Both the position numbers and the translations under genes were made by a program. Shown here in pieces: positions 7,465-14,941 of a DNA stretch of 22,682 nt. Source of the stretch: Rhodospirillaceae bacterium (GTDB taxonomy: Bacteria; Pseudomonadota; Alphaproteobacteria; Puniceispirillales; Puniceispirillaceae); NCBI GenBank assembly GCA_002731315.1, contig PCBG01000004.1:16495-39176 (forward strand). Reading direction: 5' to 3'. The notes below the pieces were generated by a model. It saw nothing but the letters and a program-made list of their open reading frames with translations, did not search any database and had not been told where the DNA came from. Position 1 is the first letter of the stretch; each line of letters starts with the position of its first letter.

Positions 7465-8517
7465 TCAATAGGGCATGGGGTGGGCCCTGTGCGCCAGATC
7501 GATATCCACCAGCATCGCATCACTCAGCACAATCTCCGTTGAACCTAGGACAGTTGTCAGCTGTTTCATTGATTTTGCCCCGATAATTGATGATGTTATG
7601 AATGGCCGGGTCAACGTCCATGCAATGGCCAACTGTACTGGATCAATGTCGTATTTGCGGGCGATCGCTAAATATGCATCCACCGCGGGCCACACCCGCG
7701 GAGTAATCCTGCCACCAAGGTCAGAAATAATGCCCAAACGTGAGCCGGGCGGGGTTGTGGTGCCGCCCTCATATTTTCCGCTCAGTAACCCGCAGGCCAA
7801 TGGTGAATAGGCCAAAAGTCCGACTTGCTCATTATGGCACAGCTCTGCCAAATCTGTGTCGAACAGCCGGCACAGGAGGCTATATTCATTCTGGATGGAT
7901 ACCACGCGCGGCAAATCCCGCTCGTCCGCCAGGCGTAGCCATTGGGCAGTCCCCCAGCTTGATTCATTCGAAAGTCCGAAATGGCGGATTTTGCCCTGCC
8001 TGCGCATGTCTTCGAGACAGGTCAGGACATCTACCATATGGTCAAGTGTCTCGGCCTTGTTCTGGCCAGTCGGGTCATAGGTCCAGTGCTTGCGAAACAT
8101 GTAGGAGCCACGATTTGGCCAATGCAGCTGATAAAGGTCGATATAATCCGTCTGCATTGACCGCAGCGAGTTTTCTAGAGCAATCTTGATCGTATCACGC
8201 GAAATCGGCGTGCCGTCCCGCACATTGGCATAGCCCTCGCCAGATACCTTGGTGGCAATGATGACAGCGTCACGCCGTTTATTGGCCGCGATCCAGCTGC
8301 CGATTACACGTTCGGTATCGCCCTGTGTTTCCTTCGACAGCGGGCCGGTAGGATACATTTCGGCCGTGTCCAAAAAGTTGACCCCGTGATCAAGCGCCAG
8401 ATCAATCTGCGCATGACCTTCGGCCTCGGTGTTCTGTGTTCCCCAAGTCATTGTGCCAAGGCAGATTTCACTGACTTTAAGATCGGTATTGCCGAGGGTG
8501 TTATAAGACATGCTCAT
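7465..8517 (-). CDS. NADP-dependent aldo/keto reductase, Tas-like
   Basis: This 350-residue (beta/alpha)8 oxidoreductase reduces aldehydes or ketones with NADPH. The catalytic tetrad is visible as D50 and Y55 ('FLDTAEMYP'), K90 ('IIATK') and H132 ('LYQLHWP'). It tracks E. coli Tas along its length: 'GLGTMTWG'-type start, 'ETQGDTE', 'LHWPNRG', 'IQNEYSLL', 'LLAYSPLACGLLSGKY'. The ATG at 8517 overlaps the stop of the upstream epimerase gene (ATGA), which fixes the start as MSMSYN, although MSYN at 8511 is also possible. Physiological substrate unknown. The coupling to an aldose epimerase hints at a sugar or sugar-derived aldehyde, but that is inference. Confidence 0.9.
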   Translation of the reverse strand: MSMSYNTLGNTDLKVSEICLGTMTWGTQNTEAEGHAQIDLALDHGVNFLDTAEMYPTGPLSKETQGDTERVIGSWIAANKRRDAVIIATKVSGEGYANVRDGTPISRDTIKIALENSLRSMQTDYIDLYQLHWPNRGSYMFRKHWTYDPTGQNKAETLDHMVDVLTCLEDMRRQGKIRHFGLSNESSWGTAQWLRLADERDLPRVVSIQNEYSLLCRLFDTDLAELCHNEQVGLLAYSPLACGLLSGKYEGGTTTPPGSRLGIISDLGGRITPRVWPAVDAYLAIARKYDIDPVQLAIAWTLTRPFITSSIIGAKSMKQLTTVLGSTEIVLSDAMLVDIDLAHRAHPMPY

Positions 8518-9530
8518 AGCTTGTTTGTGTCCTGTAAATTGAAAAAACAAAACTGGCTGATTTGATGATAGGTTTCACCAGGGCGCAGCAGGATAGAGGG
8601 AAAATCCGGATGTGATGGGGCATTGGGCCACATTTGTGGCTCGAGGCATAGGCCGGCATATGGACCGTCCACAATGCCACGAAGCCCGTTGACCGGTGCA
8701 TCAAGCTTGTGGCCAGTGTAGAGCTGTAGGCCAGGCTCGCTGGTGATCACTTCCATGGCAATGCCTGAATATGGCGAGCTGAGGCGTGCCACTGGCCGTG
8801 GCGCGCAGCGCGCCTGCGCAACGCAGAAATTATTGTCATAGGAACCACTGATGGTACGGCCCTTGGTAAAGTCAAAATCTGTGTCCGCGATCGGCAAAAC
8901 ATCACCTGTGGCAAGGTCCGTCTTGTCCGCTGGCAAATAGTGGTTTGCGTCAATGCGCAGATTGTGGGTTCGAATGTCGGCCTTGTCATCGAGACAGAAA
9001 TAGCTGTGATGCCCCATATTCAGGAGGGTCGAAGTCGCGCTCGTCGCTCGCAAATCAATTGACAGCAAAGCGCCGCCATCCTGTCTTGCACCGAGGCTGT
9101 ATCGGCAACTGGCTTCGACAGGTCCCGGAAACCCCATATGCCTGTCTGGAATGCTCAGGGACAAGGTTGCAGAATCACTGACGGCGTCTGCGATCTGCCA
9201 ATTCAGCGTTCCGAAGCCGGCGCTGCCCCCATGCAGGGTGTGCCGGCTATGATCATTGCGATCGAAAAGGTATGTTGTGCCGTCAATCACTGCCGTGCCT
9301 TCGGCAATGCGGTTAATAACTGGCCCTGCAATCGCCCCGTGATGTGCGGAATGATCCAGATAATCGCGCAGGTCGGCAAAGCCCAGAACGAGGGGTGACG
9401 AATGGCCCTCAAGGCGCAAATCTTGAAGCGCCGCACCATGGCTCAGAACGCGTGCCTGTAACCCGCCACCAGCGATTTCGATCGCGCTAACATTGTGATT
9501 TCCTGGGGGGATGCGAAAAGACGAGATCAT
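8514..9530 (-). CDS. galM: Aldose 1-epimerase (galactose mutarotase family)
   Basis: This 338-residue protein interconverts alpha and beta anomers of aldoses. The key residues are in place: N73-R74 ('VINRIAEG'), H100 ('HTLHGG'), catalytic acid H175 in 'MGHHSYFCL' and catalytic base E297 in 'LCLEPQMWPNAPSHPDF', with 'LRPGETY' near the end. I take ATG 9530 (MISSF) as the start. The frame extends to 9581 without family character, and no strong ribosome-binding site is visible for either. It is the first gene of the minus-strand operon galM, aldo/keto reductase, HIT, DUF952, and is divergent from the lipid cluster. The substrate could be glucose, galactose or another aldose. Confidence 0.9.
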   Translation of the reverse strand: MISSFRIPPGNHNVSAIEIAGGGLQARVLSHGAALQDLRLEGHSSPLVLGFADLRDYLDHSAHHGAIAGPVINRIAEGTAVIDGTTYLFDRNDHSRHTLHGGSAGFGTLNWQIADAVSDSATLSLSIPDRHMGFPGPVEASCRYSLGARQDGGALLSIDLRATSATSTLLNMGHHSYFCLDDKADIRTHNLRIDANHYLPADKTDLATGDVLPIADTDFDFTKGRTISGSYDNNFCVAQARCAPRPVARLSSPYSGIAMEVITSEPGLQLYTGHKLDAPVNGLRGIVDGPYAGLCLEPQMWPNAPSHPDFPSILLRPGETYHQISQFCFFNLQDTNKL

Positions 9531-9576
9531 CCGGCTGAAAAACAGTTTTCTCGAAACAAAGGGGCTGAATGCATAT

Positions 9577-9606
9577 TGCAACCAAAGATTAGTCCCTATA
9601 TTAAGT
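9577..9606 (+). promoter_or_regulatory. Possible ECF/RpoE-type promoter for the lipid cluster
   Basis: The 147-bp divergent region upstream of 9678 contains TGCAAC (9577-9582) and TTAAGT (9601-9606), separated by 18 bp. This loosely resembles the TGATCC/TAAGA boxes I recall for the Rhodobacter sphaeroides RpoE that responds to singlet oxygen. The same bases can also be read as TTGCAA plus TATATT with a short 15-bp spacer. The match is weak, and no sigma or anti-sigma gene is present here. Confidence 0.2.
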
Positions 9607-9677
9607 CCAGAACAAAATCAATGTGACCGCTGCACACAAGGTGCCATGGGCGGGGGTCTAGTCGCTGGGAAACATCC

Positions 9678-11003
9678 ATGCGTATTGCAGTAATCGGGTC
9701 GGGTATTTCTGGCCTTGGCACCGCCTACCTCCTGAACCATTCAGCCGATGTCCAGCTGTTTGAAAGTGACAGTCGCCTTGGCGGTCACAGCAACACGGTT
9801 GATGCCGACTTTAACGGAACGAAGGTACCGGTCGATACCGGCTTTATCGTTTTCAACCCGTTGAATTATCCAAATCTTGTTTCAATGTTCGAACAGCTGG
9901 ATGTGCCATGGCTGGATACGGATATGAGTTTTTCCGTATCGTTGCGGCAGGGAGGCTGTGAATATAGCGGATCAGCGCTTGGCCTTGTGGCGCAGCCTAC
10001 CAATCTGGTGCGACCACGCTTTTGGTCGATGCTCTCGGATCTGGTGCGGTTTTATCGCACAGGCTATCATAGTGCCTTTCAGGGGACGACCGGTGAAACG
10101 CTTGGCGAGTTCATTGCGCGCGAAGGTTATGGCAAGCCGTTTGTCGAAGACCATCTGCTGCCGATGGGGGCGGCTATTTGGTCCTGTAGCGCTACAATGA
10201 TGCGTGATTATCCGGTGCGATCGCTTCTGCAATTCATGGAAAATCACAAATTGCTGCACCTGTTCAACCGCCCGGTCTGGCGCACGGTCAAGGGTGGGTC
10301 CCGCGAATATGTTAATCGGATTGTGGCGAGCCTTGGCGGCACTGATGGTGGCCATATCCATCTGTCCAGCCGCATCACCGGTTTGCGTCGCGAACAGGGT
10401 GGGGTGATCCTGTCACTTGCTGGTGAGGGCGATGTCTGGTTCGACCATGTCGTATTAGCGGCGCATGCAGATCAGTCGCTGAATCTGATCAGCGATGCAA
10501 CCAGACAGGAACGCGCGATCCTATCGCAGTTCCGGTTCCAGCCTAACCGTGCGGTCCTGCATTCCGATCCATCATTAATGCCACGCCGCAGGCAGGCATG
10601 GGGCGCATGGAACTATATCGGGGAAGGCGGCGAGGATCAGGGGCTGTGCCTGACCTACTGGATGAACCGCCTGCAATCCATTGATAGTGACTATCCTTTG
10701 TTCGAGACGCTCAACCCGCATCGCGAACCGCGCGCCGATCTTGTGCATGCCAGTTTCAACTACGCGCATCCGGTTTTCGATACCGCAGCGATTGCTGCGC
10801 AACAGCAGCTGCCATCCATTCAGGGAAGCGGAAAGCTGTTTTATGCGGGTGCCTGGACAGGGCACGGTTTCCATGAAGACGGGCTTAAATCCGCAATCGC
10901 CATTGCCCGCAGCCTCGGTGTCGAGATCCCATGGAAAACCGCTGTTGCGGCGTATCCTACGATTCCGTCGCTGGCGCAGTTGGAAGAACGCGAGATTGCC
11001 TGA
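9678..11003 (+). CDS. COG2907-type FAD-dependent oxidoreductase (amine-oxidase fold)
   Basis: This 441-residue flavoprotein has an N-terminal dinucleotide-binding motif G7-x-G9-x-x-G12, E29 to hold the ribose, and 'RLGGHSNT' at 33-40. These are followed by 'VDTGFIVFNPLNYPNL', characteristic of the COG2907 group. The C-terminus closes with 'LFYAGAWTGHGFHEDGLKSA', the second FAD contact. COG2907 proteins are regularly found beside cyclopropane-synthase-like methyltransferases and DUF1365 proteins. A role in desaturating or oxidising phospholipid acyl chains is plausible but inferred. Its stop shares one base with the next start (TGATG), so it heads a translationally coupled operon. GGGA lies about eight bases before the ATG. 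Confidence 0.85.
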   Translation: MRIAVIGSGISGLGTAYLLNHSADVQLFESDSRLGGHSNTVDADFNGTKVPVDTGFIVFNPLNYPNLVSMFEQLDVPWLDTDMSFSVSLRQGGCEYSGSALGLVAQPTNLVRPRFWSMLSDLVRFYRTGYHSAFQGTTGETLGEFIAREGYGKPFVEDHLLPMGAAIWSCSATMMRDYPVRSLLQFMENHKLLHLFNRPVWRTVKGGSREYVNRIVASLGGTDGGHIHLSSRITGLRREQGGVILSLAGEGDVWFDHVVLAAHADQSLNLISDATRQERAILSQFRFQPNRAVLHSDPSLMPRRRQAWGAWNYIGEGGEDQGLCLTYWMNRLQSIDSDYPLFETLNPHREPRADLVHASFNYAHPVFDTAAIAAQQQLPSIQGSGKLFYAGAWTGHGFHEDGLKSAIAIARSLGVEIPWKTAVAAYPTIPSLAQLEEREIA

Positions 11004-11803
11004 TGACCGCTTGCCAGCTTGTGCGTTCAAAAATAGACCACACGCGCCACGGCACGCCTTCACATTTCCTGTCTCGCAAGGGCCTTTCGATCCTCATTGA
11101 CCTGGACCGTCTGGCCGATGCTGGCCGCCAGTCAGTGTTGTTTTCGGTCGACAGATTTAACCTGTTGTCTCTGCGGCAGAGCGATTACGGTCCCAATTTC
11201 CGAAAAAAAGACAGCAATGTGCAATTGGGCGCTTATGCCCGCGAGATGGCCGCCGAAATCTGTCCAGAAGATGTCATTGACAAGGTATTGCTGCTGACCT
11301 TTCCGCGCATTTTGGGCGTCGCCTTCAATCCGGTATCAATCTATCTTCTACGTGACAACAGCGGCCGTGACTTGATATATATCTATGAAGTGCGCAATAC
11401 GTTTGGCGACATGCACAGCTATGTGGGCCGGGCCGGCGCGGCCGCAGCCACCGGTGATTCCATGCTGCAGGCACAGAAAGTGCTGCATGTGTCTCCCTTT
11501 TTCCCGGTTGAGGGTGAATACCTGTTGCGTGTCAAAGTAAAGGAAAACGCCAAAATCAGCGTACTGATGCGTTATTCGATTAATGGCACCGCAAAACTGA
11601 CTGCGACGTTGCGCGGGGTTGCGGAAAGGCTTACTACTAGGACAGTATTTAACCACCTGTTTGGTACGGGCCAATTTCCGCTGCGGCCTCTGGTATCCAT
11701 TCATGTCGAGGCATTGCGCCTCTGGTTGAAACGGGTACCTTTTTTCCGCCGCCCCGCGCCACCGCAGCCATGGTCGCGGGCACGCGATTTGACTGGAAGG
11801 TAG
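11003..11803 (+). CDS. DUF1365 family protein
   Basis: This 266-residue protein shows the DUF1365 pattern: 'KIDHTRHGTP' near the start, 'ILIDLDRL', 'LLTFPRILGVAFNPVSIYL' near the middle, 'YEVRNTFGD', and the highly conserved 'KVLHVSPFFPVEGEY'. The family is always described next to COG2907 and CFA-like genes; its activity is unknown. The start ATG at 11003 overlaps the previous stop, while the frame stays open back to 10931 inside that gene. The ending is rich in Arg and Pro, so membrane-surface contact is possible. Confidence 0.87.
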   Translation: MTACQLVRSKIDHTRHGTPSHFLSRKGLSILIDLDRLADAGRQSVLFSVDRFNLLSLRQSDYGPNFRKKDSNVQLGAYAREMAAEICPEDVIDKVLLLTFPRILGVAFNPVSIYLLRDNSGRDLIYIYEVRNTFGDMHSYVGRAGAAAATGDSMLQAQKVLHVSPFFPVEGEYLLRVKVKENAKISVLMRYSINGTAKLTATLRGVAERLTTRTVFNHLFGTGQFPLRPLVSIHVEALRLWLKRVPFFRRPAPPQPWSRARDLTGR

Positions 11804-11812
11804 GGATATTCA

Positions 11813-13000
11813 ATGGCTGGGTTCTGGGACCGCAGAAAACTTACCTTTTTGCTTTCAATTTTTTCACGGCTCGAATTTGGCCAGCTGACTGTGACCCTTC
11901 CCGATGGCGCGGTACGCGTGTTCAAGGGGCAGAAGCAGGGGCCGCATGGGGATCTGAAAATCAACAGCTACGCTGCCCTATCGCGCATCTTCCGTGACGG
12001 TAAAATGGGGTTCTGCGAAGCGGTCATGGACGGTTTTGTGGAAAGCGACGACATGCCCGCCCTCATCGAATTAGGCGTCCTGCACATTGAGGATGTCGAC
12101 GCGCATATGGACGCCGGTTTCTGGCGGCGTCAAGGACTGAAGCTTTATCATAAGTTGCGTAGCAACACCCGCGATGGGTCAGCGCGTAACATCGCCCACC
12201 ACTATGATCTTGGCAATGAATTCTATGCGGCTTGGCTAGATGGCACGATGACTTATTCATCGGCTGTCTATGAGACGGACAGCGATGATCTCTCGACCGC
12301 GCAGACCAACAAATATCGTCGGCTTGCCGAACTTGCCGATATCCAGCCTGGGGATCATGTCCTCGAAATTGGTTGCGGTTGGGGCGGATTTGCCAAATAC
12401 GCTGTAGAAGAGCGCGGCGCGCGTGTTACCGGAATCACCATTTCAAAAGCGCAACACGAATTTGCCAGCAACCGGCTAGCCGCCGCCGGCCTCGATGATC
12501 GTGCTGATGTCAGGCTGGTTGACTATCGTGACGTGGATGGGACATTTGACAGGATTGTCTCGATCGAGATGTTCGAGGCGGTTGGCCAGGCCTATTGGCA
12601 GACCTATTTCGAAGCGCTGTCGCGGCTGTTGAAAAGCGGGGGCAGGGCAGCCTTGCAGGCAATCACCATCGAGGAACAGGCCTTCGAGGAGTATCGTGCG
12701 AACCCCGACTTTATTCAGCGCTATATCTTTCCAGGTGGTATGCTGCCATCCATGCTGCGGCTTGAACAGCCGGTGGATGCAGCCGGCTTGAAGCTGGTGG
12801 CGGAAAAAGGGTATGGGCTGGATTATGCCCGCACGCTGGCTGAATGGCGTGAACGGTTTATCGCCGCCTGGCCGTCACTGTCCGGAAAACCGTTCGACCT
12901 GCGTTTCAAGCGGATGTGGGAGCTTTACCTCTCTTATTGCGAGGGCGGTTTCCGCGCTGGGCAAATCGATGTCAAACATCTTCTTTTCGAACATAAATAG
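11813..13000 (+). CDS. Cyclopropane-fatty-acid-synthase-like SAM methyltransferase
   Basis: This 395-residue protein methylates double bonds of membrane acyl chains in situ. It has an N-terminal lipid-binding segment (about 1-110), then 'HHYDLGNEFY', the SAM site 'VLEIGCGWGG' (183-192), 'FEAVG', and the C-terminal 'YLSYCEGGFRAG' with the conserved Cys. Aligned by eye to E. coli Cfa, E239 and Y317 are kept (E255, Y338). The bicarbonate-pocket residues C139 and H266 are replaced by S150 and Q282, and 'FEHVG' reads 'FEAVG'. The product may therefore be methyl-branched, as for UfaM-type enzymes, rather than cyclopropane. The gene starts nine bases after DUF1365, with GTAGGG upstream. Confidence 0.88.
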   Translation: MAGFWDRRKLTFLLSIFSRLEFGQLTVTLPDGAVRVFKGQKQGPHGDLKINSYAALSRIFRDGKMGFCEAVMDGFVESDDMPALIELGVLHIEDVDAHMDAGFWRRQGLKLYHKLRSNTRDGSARNIAHHYDLGNEFYAAWLDGTMTYSSAVYETDSDDLSTAQTNKYRRLAELADIQPGDHVLEIGCGWGGFAKYAVEERGARVTGITISKAQHEFASNRLAAAGLDDRADVRLVDYRDVDGTFDRIVSIEMFEAVGQAYWQTYFEALSRLLKSGGRAALQAITIEEQAFEEYRANPDFIQRYIFPGGMLPSMLRLEQPVDAAGLKLVAEKGYGLDYARTLAEWRERFIAAWPSLSGKPFDLRFKRMWELYLSYCEGGFRAGQIDVKHLLFEHK

Positions 13001-13011
13001 AGCCAGCTTCC

Positions 13012-13476
13012 ATGGCTGACGGTATGCAAATCCCTTATTTTTTGCCAGAGCTCTATTTTGTTCAGCCTTTGACTGCCTATGGGGTCTTTGTCGACCGCTT
13101 CGGCACCATCCGGCGGCAGTTTGAAGTCGAAATACAAGGCACCGCTACAGATAACGGTTTCATCCTCGACGAAGCGTTTATCTATGATGATGGCGTGCGC
13201 GAAACCCGCAAATGGGTGATCGTCAAACGATCAGAGGGTCGTTATGAGGGGCGATGTGACGATGTGATTGGTCATGCCATCGGCCACCATCAGGATAATG
13301 TGTTGCGCTGGCAATATCGCTTTCGATTGGCAATGTATGGCCGCAAAGTCAGCGTGCATTTCGATGATGTGATGGTGCTGCATCAGGGCGGGATCATGGT
13401 CAATCGTGCCACAATATCCAAATGGGGCCTTAAGTTGGGTGAGGTTTTACTTAGTTTCTGTCCGTTCGGACAATAA
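13012..13476 (+). CDS. DUF3833 family protein
   Basis: This 154-residue protein begins 11 bases after the methyltransferase. It has the DUF3833 outline: 'PYFLPELYF', 'AYGVFVDRFGTIRRQFEVEI', 'DEAFIYDDGVRETRKW', 'GRYEGRCDDVIGHAIG', and a closing 'FDDVMVLHQGGIMVNRATISKWGLKLGEV'. Members are mostly predicted lipoproteins or periplasmic lipocalin-like beta proteins. Here no signal peptide or lipobox is visible, so location is uncertain. Its 3' end overlaps the oppositely oriented NTF2-like gene by 26 bp. It belongs to the same cluster in other proteobacteria; the role is unknown. Confidence 0.8.
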   Translation: MADGMQIPYFLPELYFVQPLTAYGVFVDRFGTIRRQFEVEIQGTATDNGFILDEAFIYDDGVRETRKWVIVKRSEGRYEGRCDDVIGHAIGHHQDNVLRWQYRFRLAMYGRKVSVHFDDVMVLHQGGIMVNRATISKWGLKLGEVLLSFCPFGQ

Positions 13477-13948
13477 ATAGCCGTAATATGGGACGCAGCA
13501 GCGCGCCGATAAATGGCAGGCGTGCCAGTAACTGGCTGGCGCTGTCCCAATGGTCAAAATGCGCGACGACCTTGTTGTTTTCGATATGAATTTCACTCAT
13601 GCCTTTCAAATTAAGGATCGAGCGTGGCCACCGGGCCAATCGTCCCGACATGTGCCACCGCAGATAGGCGCGCTGTAGTCCAGCCTTTGTGTTCTTTTGC
13701 GGCTCTCCACTGGCAATATCGATGATATGGAAACGCGGCGCTTCGCAGGTCGCAAACATATGCGCGAAAATGGCGCGAAATCCGGCCTTGCCGGTGACGT
13801 CATTGAACGGGTCGACAAACCGCACATCCTCGGCTAGCAAATCGAGGAGGTCATCAATCGAATCAGGTGTCAGCGCACCAAAGGCGCTGGCGTAGTTGGT
13901 AATGATATCGTGGCCGCCTGATAGGTCTCTGGGATTAGGCTTGCTCAT
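13451..13948 (-). CDS. Nuclear transport factor 2 / SnoaL-like protein
   Basis: This 165-residue protein has a single cone-shaped NTF2-like domain: 'YASAFGALTPDSIDDLLDLLAED' helix, 'VRFVDPFNDVTGKAGF', and 'VVAHFDHWDSASQL' near the end. The C-terminal tail (about 145-165) is hydrophobic and basic and may touch membrane. Such proteins bind or isomerise small hydrophobic ligands; no catalytic assignment is possible. The start ATG overlaps the SDR stop (ATGA), so the two are coupled. It is a standard member of the COG2907/CFA/DUF3833 cluster, but is encoded here on the opposite strand. Confidence 0.82.
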   Translation of the reverse strand: MSKPNPRDLSGGHDIITNYASAFGALTPDSIDDLLDLLAEDVRFVDPFNDVTGKAGFRAIFAHMFATCEAPRFHIIDIASGEPQKNTKAGLQRAYLRWHMSGRLARWPRSILNLKGMSEIHIENNKVVAHFDHWDSASQLLARLPFIGALLRPILRLFIVRTDRN

Positions 13949-14709
13949 GATCCTTCTCGCTGCACGCCATGGCCGGTGCGGCTGCCAACAAGCCGAAAGA
14001 ACACCCGGTCGGGCAGCCAGCGCAAGAGACCCATCTTACGGGTGAAGGACCGCGGAAACTGAATGACAAAATCATCTGTCTTCAGTCCGTTAATAATTTC
14101 GTCAGCCGCGCGCGCTGCGCCGATGATGGCTGGCATCTCGTAATCATTCATCGCAGTGGCTTCTGTTTTAACAAAGCCCGGACAGACAACGCGCACATCA
14201 ATACCTTTGGGTGCCAGATCAAAATGGATCGACTCAGCAAGAGAAATTAGCGCCGCTTTTGTCGGGCCATAGGCTGCCGCCTTTGGCAGCCCGCGCCATC
14301 CGGCAACCGATGAAACCATGACGATCTGGCCACGGCCTGCATTGGCCATACCGTCAATCAGCCGTGGAAGTGCATTCACAACCCCCATATAGTTGACATC
14401 CATATGCCTGCGGTAGACCTCTGGGTCGATATTAAGCGCATTTTGCGGCGTGTAGATGCCCGCATTTAGGATGGCGACATCAATCTGCCCCATCGCGCTG
14501 TTTGCGCGGTCAATGGCCGCTGATAGCACATCGGCGTCACATACGTCTGCGGGAAGCGGCAGAAATCGTTTGCCTGCCTTGTCGCCTAGGCTTTCCAGCT
14601 TTGTCGCACGGCGCGCGACAGCGCTGACTTTGTGTCCGTTATCAAGCAACCGGTTGACCAGCGCTGCACCAATGCCCGAACTTGCCCCAGTGATGAAATA
14701 ATGCGCCAT
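13945..14709 (-). CDS. Short-chain dehydrogenase/reductase
   Basis: This 254-residue classical SDR has the coenzyme motif TGASSGIG at 7-14, NAG at 82-84, N106, and catalytic S134, Y147 and K151 ('YGPTKAA'). The 13-residue Ser-Tyr spacing is standard. 'VCPGFVKTEAT' follows. R33 and R34 after the second strand suggest NADP(H). It leads the minus-strand arm of the lipid cluster, ahead of the NTF2-like gene. An acyl-chain or lipid-derived carbonyl substrate is inferred from context only. Confidence 0.9.
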   Translation of the reverse strand: MAHYFITGASSGIGAALVNRLLDNGHKVSAVARRATKLESLGDKAGKRFLPLPADVCDADVLSAAIDRANSAMGQIDVAILNAGIYTPQNALNIDPEVYRRHMDVNYMGVVNALPRLIDGMANAGRGQIVMVSSVAGWRGLPKAAAYGPTKAALISLAESIHFDLAPKGIDVRVVCPGFVKTEATAMNDYEMPAIIGAARAADEIINGLKTDDFVIQFPRSFTRKMGLLRWLPDRVFFRLVGSRTGHGVQREGS

Positions 14710-14832
14710 GATCCCTGTCAGCTAGATCTTTGTAATGGAGTGGGGGTGGCGCAACACGCACTTTCCCCTGAGATATGTGGGCATTGTGGCTTTGAATGTG
14801 AAGTAGCTTCAATTAGCCTTTCCGCAGGCAGA

Positions 14833-14860
14833 TTGACGTTCTGTTGGTGGTGGCTAGGAT
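14833..14860 (+). promoter_or_regulatory. Predicted sigma70-like promoter for the three-domain gene
   Basis: TTGACG (14833-14838) and TAGGAT (14855-14860) are separated by 16 bp, a good housekeeping match. Transcription would start near 14867 and give a leader of about 75 nt. A six-base inverted repeat, GCTAGG 14853-14858 and CCTAGC 14876-14881, overlaps the -10 box and may be an operator or chance. The rest of the 14710-14941 gap shows nothing else I can name. Confidence 0.4.
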
Positions 14861-14941
14861 GCCTTAGGGTGCACGCCTAGCATGTGGCCTTATGGTCGGT
14901 ATGCGGCAACTGTGGCTTGTAGAATTTGACGGGACAGGGAT

